From the NCBI GenBank assembly GCA_022739095.1, contig JAIJEI010000100.1, positions 1 through 7,058 on the forward strand: 7,058 bases of DNA, read 5' to 3'. The translations under genes were made by a program, and so were the position numbers. The notes under the pieces are model-generated. The model worked only from the letters and a program-made list of their open reading frames with translations, did not search any database and was not told the origin of the DNA. Origin of the DNA: Bifidobacterium sp. (GTDB taxonomy: Bacteria; Actinomycetota; Actinomycetes; Actinomycetales; Bifidobacteriaceae). This document shows positions 1 to 4,994 of this stretch, piece by piece; position 1 is the stretch's first letter; every line of letters starts with the position of its first letter.

Positions 1-54
1 GGTGCCGTCCTCGACTTCACCCGAGGCAACGAAACCTTCCTGACCTCCAGCTGA
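1..54 (+). CDS. C-terminal end of an unidentified protein (partial)
   Basis: The window opens inside an open frame that reads GAVLDFTRGNETFLTSS and stops at TGA 52-54. Fourteen of the 17 codons end in C or G, and codons such as CTC, GAC, TTC, ACC and AAC match the strong bias of well-expressed bifidobacterial genes. This is the main reason to call it coding, because the other two forward frames have poorer codon choice. The fragment is too short for me to name a family. The gene runs in the same direction as the permease that follows, 128 bases away, so a shared transcript is possible. Confidence 0.45.
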   Translation, partial: GAVLDFTRGNETFLTSS

Positions 55-100
55 GGCCGAGGCCGCACGCCGTGATCGCACGATATAGATTTTCCGTATG

Positions 101-125
101 CCGATCGTGAGGAAATCACGGTCGG
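101..125 (+). other. 10-bp hairpin between the upstream gene and the permease
   Basis: CCGATCGTGA (101-110) pairs with TCACGGTCGG (116-125) over 10 positions, with one G-U wobble in the RNA and a GGAAA loop. No T-run follows on the + strand (the next bases are GAAGCCC), and none is seen on the - strand either, so it is not a textbook intrinsic terminator. It could be a terminator of the upstream gene that works without a U-tract, a 5' UTR stem of the permease mRNA, or an operator-like inverted repeat. A TATAGAT sequence at 84-90 just before it resembles a -10 box, but I see no matching -35. Confidence 0.4.
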
Positions 126-170
126 GAAGCCCTCGAATGTGCTTCAGTGGAGGCAAGACCATTCGTACAT

Positions 171-177
171 GAGGGGG
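171..177 (+). promoter_or_regulatory. Ribosome binding site that fixes the permease start
   Basis: GAGGGGG lies five bases before ATG 183. An in-frame GTG at 147 would lengthen the protein by 12 residues, but that extension reads through this site and has no good ribosome binding site of its own. The ATG at 183 is therefore preferred. Confidence 0.7.
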
Positions 178-182
178 TTGCG

Positions 183-1448
183 ATGAATCGGAGTCAGGAT
201 GCGGCGTTGGGAACCGGGCATCTGGTGGCGTTGGCAACAGGCGGTGTGATTGGACTGGGTGTGATGTCAATGCCCGGCATAGGCATTGGCATTATTGGTA
301 CGGGATTATGGATCGCGGCGTTGGTCGGCTTGGGATTCTCCGTCATCGCACTTGTTCCGCAGCTCTTGCTCAACAGCTCAGGTGAGTGCCCCGGTGGCCA
401 ATATCAGCAGTTGCGCGATACCGTGGGGCGATATGTGGGCGGAGTAGGCGCGTATCTCTTGTGTTTTCTCGTATTTGACATAGCGGCTTATGCGCTGTCG
501 GCGGCCCAACTCCTGCCGGTGCCGCCGTTGGTGGCACGTGGCGTGGCGATACTGATTATTGCGGTATTCGTGGCGCTCCATGCATGGGGTGCGCGGGCAG
601 CGTCGGCGGTACAAGTATTGCTGATACTGCTGTTGGCCGTGGTGTTCGGTCTCTATGCAGGGGCCTTGATACCGCATGTGCAGGCACGGTATCTCACGCA
701 GGATGTGATTATCGGTTCGCCTACGGTATTCGTGTTCGCGTGTCTGTACATGACGTTCATGATGAACGGTGTGGCATTGGTGTCGAACTATGCTGCGGCT
801 GCCCGTGCACCGAGGCGTACGGTGCCGCGCGCGATGATTGTGTCTTTGCTCGTGGTGGCGCTGGCGTATGTGCTGCTGTGCGTGGTGGATGCCGGGGTGC
901 TTCCCATAGCGCGCGTGGCGAATCAAGACATATCAGTGAGCGCGCGCATTGCCGTGCCTGGCAATGTGATGCGAGCGTTCACCGTTGGTGGGTCGGCGCT
1001 GGCCCTGCTCACCACACTGAATGCAGCTATTGGCTGGATGGTATACCCGCTGCATGCGGCATGTCAGGATGGTTGGCTGCCGCGCGAATTGTCTGGCCTG
1101 TCGCAGCGTACCGGTACGCCCGTGCGATTGCTGGCAGTGATATTGGTGGCGGGGGTGGTCCCGCTCATTGTGGGAGTGTCTACCACAACGGTGTCGTCTA
1201 GTGTCACGATTCTGATGCTGGTGTTGCAGCTTGCGCTTGCCGCCGGGGCATACCGATCATTGGCACGAGATCGAATGCTCCCGCGCGTCGGCTGTGTCGC
1301 GGCGATTGTGGTCGATGTATTGGTTATTGCATGGCTGTTGTACACCATGAATACGTTGCTGATTGCCGGCAATGCACTGTTGCTGGTGGTCGCTGGTGTG
1401 GGGGCCCGGGTGCGGGGAAAGCGCTTGACGTCGGTGTCGAATGTCTGA
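183..1448 (+). CDS. APC-superfamily amino acid permease
   Basis: A 421-residue, very hydrophobic integral membrane protein that probably moves amino acids or amines across the cytoplasmic membrane. APC features in order: a glycine-rich first helix with GGVIGLGVMSMPG at about 20-32, where family members break the helix to bind the substrate backbone; a C-P-G-G-Q-Y segment at 59-64 before the third helix; VFVFACLYMTF at about 182-192, followed by the loop ARAPRRTVPRA at 207-217, which matches the family pattern K/R-x-P-x-R-x-x-P-R-A; and YPLHAACQDGWLP at 288-300 followed by R-T-G-T-P at 309-313, matching the family's conserved cytoplasmic loop. In the 182-217 segment the usual acidic residue before the loop is replaced by alanines. 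Length is slightly short for the family, which usually runs about 430-500 residues. Codon use is weaker than in the fragment before it (more TTG, GTA and ATA), suggesting modest expression. Substrate and direction, import or export, cannot be told. Confidence 0.85.
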   Translation: MNRSQDAALGTGHLVALATGGVIGLGVMSMPGIGIGIIGTGLWIAALVGLGFSVIALVPQLLLNSSGECPGGQYQQLRDTVGRYVGGVGAYLLCFLVFDIAAYALSAAQLLPVPPLVARGVAILIIAVFVALHAWGARAASAVQVLLILLLAVVFGLYAGALIPHVQARYLTQDVIIGSPTVFVFACLYMTFMMNGVALVSNYAAAARAPRRTVPRAMIVSLLVVALAYVLLCVVDAGVLPIARVANQDISVSARIAVPGNVMRAFTVGGSALALLTTLNAAIGWMVYPLHAACQDGWLPRELSGLSQRTGTPVRLLAVILVAGVVPLIVGVSTTTVSSSVTILMLVLQLALAAGAYRSLARDRMLPRVGCVAAIVVDVLVIAWLLYTMNTLLIAGNALLLVVAGVGARVRGKRLTSVSNV

Positions 1449-1736
1449 GTGCCTGTCCGCCGAATCCCCGAATATGTGCGAAAACTTGAGGGAAAACACA
1501 GTGCCAAGGTACCTGCGATATGCGGTCATAAGAAGTCCATATAACAAACGGGCCTTGTTGCCGTCAATGCCGTTCTAAGATGTGGCTAACGTTCACAGAG
1601 CGATTGCGATAAGGTTCCTGAGAATCGCGACACCGCAGCCGCCGATGTGAAAAGTTCCGCTCAACGGCATCAGGGGGATGCTTGGCGGAGCGGGCATCCT
1701 GGTCAGATGCTTGAACCGAGCAAGGAGAGTCGCATC
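1449..1736 (+). other. Intergenic region and presumed 5' leader of the exported-protein unit
   Basis: I see no credible gene here and no clear terminator behind the permease. Possible -10 boxes are TATAAC at 1540-1545 (five of six consensus bases, but no convincing -35) and TAAGAT at 1576-1581 with TTGTTG at 1555-1560 (15-base spacer); neither is strong. GCGAT at 1606-1610 can pair with ATCGC at 1624-1628 around an inner AGG/CCT pair, so the leader is structured well before the repeated GCATC/GATGC elements that begin at 1667. AGGTACCT at 1508-1515 is an 8-base palindrome of unknown meaning. I recognise no known riboswitch class: the T-box and S-box core sequences are absent. Confidence 0.4.
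1667..1736 (+). promoter_or_regulatory. Candidate cis-acting RNA with competing GCATC/GATGC stems
   Basis: GCATC occurs at 1667-1671, 1694-1698 and 1732-1736, and GATGC at 1677-1681 and 1706-1710, each GATGC as part of the repeat GATGCTTG (1677-1684 and 1706-1713). In one fold, two tandem hairpins form: 1667-1671 with 1677-1681 (loop AGGGG), and 1691-1698 with 1706-1713 (8 bp with two G-U pairs, loop CTGGTCA). In the other fold, GATG 1706-1709 pairs with CATC 1733-1736 and CTTG 1710-1713 pairs with CAAG 1721-1724, which encloses the ribosome binding site AAGGAGAG (1722-1729) and ends at the base before ATG 1737. This could make translation of the small ORF switchable. The pairings are read by eye; function is inferred and no ligand or protein is known. 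Confidence 0.35.
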
Positions 1737-1850
1737 ATGAATATTCTGGTGCAGTCACAGAGTCGACGTTCGCCGGGGGTATCGCGTGCGTCTGCCGTTC
1801 TATCTGTTGTTTCGTTATCGGTGTCATTGATGCCTATGCGGCTACGGTAG
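1737..1850 (+). CDS. 37-residue ORF: leader peptide or broken exported peptide
   Basis: ATG 1737 has a strong ribosome binding site, AAGGAGAG at 1722-1729, seven bases upstream. The in-frame GTG at 1647 has nothing comparable, so this start is chosen. The product begins MNILVQSQSRRS, then has a Ser/Val-rich hydrophobic stretch at about 19-32 and ends MPMRLR at TAG 1848-1850. Nine of 37 residues are serine. It has the outline of a signal peptide (basic RR, then a hydrophobic core) but stops with no mature part. In the -1 frame the hydrophobic run would continue into V-I-D-A-Y-A and then open sequence to TGA 1943-1945, so it may be a frameshifted small secreted protein. It may equally be a regulatory leader ORF for the genes downstream. 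I recognise no family. Confidence 0.4.
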   Translation: MNILVQSQSRRSPGVSRASAVLSVVSLSVSLMPMRLR

Positions 1851-2112
1851 CCGCTGCTATTGGTGTGGTGCGTTGCCTTTTGTATTCAGACAACGCACAT
1901 ATCGCCCATGTCTCCAACCACAATGTGATTGCCGCAATCGCGTGAAGGCGCAGCTGTATGCGTCTTCCGCAACATAGGTCGACGGTATCGATTCGTTGGC
2001 TTCTTGCGTCGTCATGCATGGAGTTGGGCGAAGCCATACCTGTTTGCGCCCCTGTAGCCGCGCGCCTCGTCATTCATAGTCACTTTCATCATCGAAAAAA
2101 GAAGGGAAACTC
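1851..2112 (+). other. Gap before the exported-protein unit
   Basis: The first part, up to TGA 1943-1945, is open in the frame one base back from the small ORF and encodes an Ala-rich then polar stretch (AAAIGVVRC, later HVSNHNVIAAIA). This is the only hint of coding. From 1946 to about 2098 I see no gene, no RNA gene, no clear promoter and no terminator. AAGAAGGGA at 2099-2107 is the ribosome binding site of the next gene. Confidence 0.4.
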
Positions 2113-3060
2113 ATGTCAACCTCATCACAACACTCACAGCGTGCGCCGCTGACCAAACGAGGCAAGGCGTTGCGCATAGTCCTCAGCTCGGCCGCGGTGA
2201 GTGCTTTGGCGGTGGCAGGATTGCAGTTCGCGCTGGGCACCGCATACGCTGTCGGCGACGTATGCGACCTCTGTTCGGCCAACTATAATCCGGTAGCTTG
2301 CTGCTCCAGCGGTGGTTCTGCATACGATTCCAACCCCGGCGGCGGCATCGATGTATCAGCGCAGAAAGCCAGTTTCGACAGCTATTGCGCCAATTACAAG
2401 GCGCAGCAGGCTGCACGGAAGGAACAGCAGCAGACTCAGCAGCCGGCGCAACAGCAGGCACCTGCCCAGCAGCCGGCTCAACAACAGGCACCCGCCCAGC
2501 AGCCGTCACAGCAACAGGCACCCGCTCAGCAGCAAGCCGCACCCCAGGCCACGCAACAGAACGGCGGTGCCGCTTACCAGGAAACCAGTGGTTCCAACGA
2601 TACGGCCGTGAACACCGATGCCGGTCAGCAGACCGAAGCCGGAAAATCGGAAGACAAGGGTGCCTCGCATAGCGCTGACAAGAACTCAACAACCGATAAG
2701 AAGACCTCCGACACCAGTGCGAGCAAGGACGAAGCCAAGATTAAGAAGTCCAAGAGCAACAAGGCTTCTGCCGCCTCAGATACCGAGGCCGACACCAGCG
2801 CAAACCCGGTAATCGACAAGCCCGAACCCACCAATCCTGTGGTGCGCGTACTTGCCATCGTGGTGATTGCCGCAGCAGTGGTTGGCACCGTGGTTGCTTC
2901 GGCGATTGTTCAGCAGCGCCGTAAGCACGCGCTCGCCGTGAGCGATGCCGGGAATGTGGCTGATGACGGTGGTGACTTCGATGCGGACCAGCAACCCACT
3001 GCAGTATTCGATTTCAATCTTGACGGTCAGTCTGCCGACAACACCGGCAATAAGCAGTAA
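2113..3060 (+). CDS. Cys-containing exported protein, Q/P/A stalk, one C-terminal membrane helix
   Basis: A 315-residue protein I cannot assign to a named family. ATG 2113 follows AAGAAGGGA (2099-2107). Residues 1-46 form a signal peptide: basic n-region (KRGK), hydrophobic core about 22-41, likely cleavage after A-Y-A at 46. The mature start carries all the cysteines of the predicted outer part: C51 and C54 as C-D-L-C, the pair C63-C64, and C92. A glutamine-rich stretch leads into three tandem decapeptides of the type P-A-Q-Q-Q-A-P-A-Q-Q (111-140), then a long Lys/Ser/Asp/Thr-rich, probably disordered linker (about 152-240). A membrane helix spans about 243-266, followed by QQRRK and a 45-residue tail with nine aspartates. 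The positive-inside rule puts the Cys-rich head outside and the acidic tail in the cytoplasm. It has no sorting signal. It begins the three-gene unit, 19 bases before the thioredoxin-like surface protein. The Cys pattern suggests disulfides or a thiol/metal site; that is inference. Confidence 0.75.
   Translation: MSTSSQHSQRAPLTKRGKALRIVLSSAAVSALAVAGLQFALGTAYAVGDVCDLCSANYNPVACCSSGGSAYDSNPGGGIDVSAQKASFDSYCANYKAQQAARKEQQQTQQPAQQQAPAQQPAQQQAPAQQPSQQQAPAQQQAAPQATQQNGGAAYQETSGSNDTAVNTDAGQQTEAGKSEDKGASHSADKNSTTDKKTSDTSASKDEAKIKKSKSNKASAASDTEADTSANPVIDKPEPTNPVVRVLAIVVIAAAVVGTVVASAIVQQRRKHALAVSDAGNVADDGGDFDADQQPTAVFDFNLDGQSADNTGNKQ
2443..2532 (+). repeat. Three tandem 30-bp repeats encoding P-A/S-Q-Q-Q-A-P-A-Q-Q
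   Basis: Three in-frame 30-base units at 2443-2472, 2473-2502 and 2503-2532 encode near-identical decapeptides. The copies differ mostly at third positions, and one Ala becomes Ser in the third copy. Such repeats usually form an extended stalk and tend to vary in copy number between strains. The sequence before and after is Q-rich, as if older copies had decayed. Confidence 0.85.
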
Positions 3061-3063
3061 TTC

Positions 3064-3072
3064 AGAGGAGGG
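3064..3072 (+). promoter_or_regulatory. Ribosome binding site that fixes the surface-protein start
   Basis: AGAGGAGGG is a nearly perfect anti-16S match seven bases before ATG 3080. The frame is open further upstream, to 2945, but that extension lies within the preceding gene, and the signal peptide begins naturally at 3080. Confidence 0.85.
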
Positions 3073-3079
3073 AACAATA

Positions 3080-4966
3080 ATGAACAACATCGCAAACGAG
3101 AACGGCGCTAAACGGGGCCGCTGGGCAGGCAAGGCCATTGCCTGGGTGGCAGCCGCAACGCTCGGCCTGACCGGACTGGCGTTGCCGTCCAGCGCCAATG
3201 CTGTCGAGGCGGGCAACGGTACTGCTGTCAATGGCGCAAACCAGGAGGATACGCCGTTTGACTACTATTCGGATGTGACCAATCTACCGGCCGGCCATGT
3301 GTTTGAGAACATCACGCTGGAACGTTTGGAGGATATCCTCAAGAACGGATCGGGCAATTACGCCATCCTGATTGGTGGCACGTGGGACGCCAACGTGACC
3401 AAGGCATTGCCGGTGATCAACAAGGTGGCACAGGCCAAGGGCATCACCAAGGTGTATAACTTCGATCCGCATCTGGATAACGCCGGTGACTCCACGCTGG
3501 TGAACATCAACGACAAGAACAACAAGGTCGCGTCGTTCGCCAAGCGTTTCCAGCAGACCGTCGATGATTTCGGCCTGAAGGATCTCCAAAGCAAAGACGC
3601 CTCTCAGGTGGTGGATCTGCCTACGTTGTTCACCTACAACAAGGATGCTTCTGGAGACAAAGTACTGAGCGTTGCCGCCGGTGCCGACAGCGTTGCCAAT
3701 GAAGCTACGGTGGGCACTGCGTTGTCTGCGATTGCCAACAACGCTGCCGTGCGTACGAATGGTGATTTTTATGTTGACTATTATCTGACCCATAATTCGC
3801 AGGGACAGGCGAGCGTGTTCAAATCCGGCGAACAGAAGGATGTCAAGTTGGTTTCCGTCACTTATGGCGAGCTTGAGAAGATCCTCCAGTCTGAAGGCAA
3901 CCACTATATCTTCTTTGGTGCCACATGGTGCGGCAATACGTACGCGACCATTCGTTATGTGAATCAGGGGGCCTCCAAGTATGGCGTTGACCACGTCTAC
4001 ACCTTCGACACCATTCTTGATAATACTTCCGGCAAGAATTCACCGTTCCATATTCGTGATAACTACAGCAAGAGTGCTACGGGAGATCATCCGCTGGCCG
4101 ATTTGTATACGCACCTTGTGAACACCTATCTGCCGAACCTCGTCACTGAAGATGGCAGCCACGGTGTGATTGACTCGACCGGAACTGGTGCAACCCGTCT
4201 GCAGGTGCCGTTGCTGTTGCATTACAACAGGGACAATACAGCACAACTTGCAGGTACCGATCAGCCGGCCGGTCCGATTACTGACGAAGTGGTGGATTAT
4301 CATGGCGCGAGGAACAACGTGGACACTAAGCCTCAGCCCACGGCCCGTGAATACATGCTGGCTTGGGCAGGCACGACTTACGACGACAGCCAAATCATTC
4401 CTGGCGGTTACTCCATTACAGGTGACGATCTGAACGCCGCCCACAACTTCGGCCGTACCGTGACCAATGATCGTGACGCCTACATCGCCCAGCTCGACCA
4501 CTTCTACTCGCTGACCAGCCTGCGCGGCACCATTGATGCCGCCAAGAGCGTGCCGCTGGACGGCTACGCCCAAGCCAACGTCGATGCGTTCAACACCGCC
4601 ATCGCCAACGCGCAGAAGACGGTCTCCAACAAGACGGCCACCATTGATGCCACGGACGGTGCCATTACGGCCATCGCCAACGCGCAGAAGGGTCTGGCTG
4701 GCGGGAACATCGGCAACAACGGGAACACCGGGAACAACACCAACAATGGTGCCAACAAGGGCACCAATACTGGTAAAACCAACACCACTGGTACCAAGAA
4801 CGGCGCATCCAAGAACGCTGCTGGTGTCAAGTCCCTGTCGAACACCGGTTCCGCCATCGTCCCGGCCACCGTGGCCACGCTGGTATTGCTGCTGGTCGGC
4901 GTGACGGGTGCAGCCGCTCGCCGCCGCGTGTATGCCCAGCATGCTTCAGGTTCTGCCAAGCACTGA
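3080..4966 (+). CDS. Surface protein with two thioredoxin-fold-like modules, FIVAR-like domain and LSNTG anchor
   Basis: A 628-residue exported protein. Signal peptide 1-41: basic KRGR at 11-14, hydrophobic core 18-35, cleavage likely after A-N-A at 41. Two modules share one plan: an L-E-x-I-L helix, a hydrophobic strand, a T-W motif, a helix, K-V-Y-N-F-D or H-V-Y-T-F-D then L-D-N, and a proline before a later strand. Module 1 (about 75-205) has GGTWDAN at 99-105 and P181. Module 2 (about 255-390) has GATWCGN at 280-286 and P377. The strand, T-W-x-x-N and proline layout fits a thioredoxin fold, but C284 is the only cysteine in the whole protein, so neither module has the redox C-x-x-C. Residues about 485-540 look like a FIVAR helical repeat (A-I-A-N-A-Q-K twice). 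A Gly/Asn/Thr linker, L-S-N-T-G at 586-590, a helix at 592-613 and R-R-R end the protein, as in sortase substrates; serine replaces the usual proline. It probably sits in the cell wall. No sortase gene is in the window. Confidence 0.8.
   Translation: MNNIANENGAKRGRWAGKAIAWVAAATLGLTGLALPSSANAVEAGNGTAVNGANQEDTPFDYYSDVTNLPAGHVFENITLERLEDILKNGSGNYAILIGGTWDANVTKALPVINKVAQAKGITKVYNFDPHLDNAGDSTLVNINDKNNKVASFAKRFQQTVDDFGLKDLQSKDASQVVDLPTLFTYNKDASGDKVLSVAAGADSVANEATVGTALSAIANNAAVRTNGDFYVDYYLTHNSQGQASVFKSGEQKDVKLVSVTYGELEKILQSEGNHYIFFGATWCGNTYATIRYVNQGASKYGVDHVYTFDTILDNTSGKNSPFHIRDNYSKSATGDHPLADLYTHLVNTYLPNLVTEDGSHGVIDSTGTGATRLQVPLLLHYNRDNTAQLAGTDQPAGPITDEVVDYHGARNNVDTKPQPTAREYMLAWAGTTYDDSQIIPGGYSITGDDLNAAHNFGRTVTNDRDAYIAQLDHFYSLTSLRGTIDAAKSVPLDGYAQANVDAFNTAIANAQKTVSNKTATIDATDGAITAIANAQKGLAGGNIGNNGNTGNNTNNGANKGTNTGKTNTTGTKNGASKNAAGVKSLSNTGSAIVPATVATLVLLLVGVTGAAARRRVYAQHASGSAKH
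4598..4690 (+). repeat. Pair of identical 21-bp direct repeats in the FIVAR-like domain
   Basis: An identical 21-base sequence occurs at 4598-4618 and 4670-4690, 72 bases apart and in the same frame. Each copy encodes A-I-A-N-A-Q-K (protein residues 507-513 and 531-537). The identity at third positions suggests a recent internal duplication or gene conversion. The two copies fall in successive helices of the predicted FIVAR-like domain. Confidence 0.8.
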
Positions 4967-4994
4967 GCACGGCATCGAATTCAAGGATTGATTT

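Noticed and set aside
1600..1736. A known riboswitch (TPP, S-box or T-box), prompted by CTGAGA at 1618-1623
   Set aside because: The other conserved core sequences of these classes are absent, so only an unclassified structured leader is claimed.
1834..2073. Short open frames on both strands in the gap before the Cys-containing protein
   Set aside because: They lack convincing ribosome binding sites and have mixed, non-biased codon use and no recognisable sequence.
2443..2532. CRISPR-like array
   Set aside because: The 30-base units are directly adjacent without spacers and keep a reading frame; they encode a repeat stalk.
3284..3994. A 236-codon - strand open frame opposite the thioredoxin-like modules
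   Set aside because: It has no supporting ribosome binding site or family signature, while the + strand frame has a coherent domain layout.
4040..4942. A 300-codon open frame on the - strand across the surface-protein gene
   Set aside because: It is antisense to a gene with signal peptide, clear domains and anchor; its product is low in recognisable features, and it is best explained as a by-product of GC-rich third positions.
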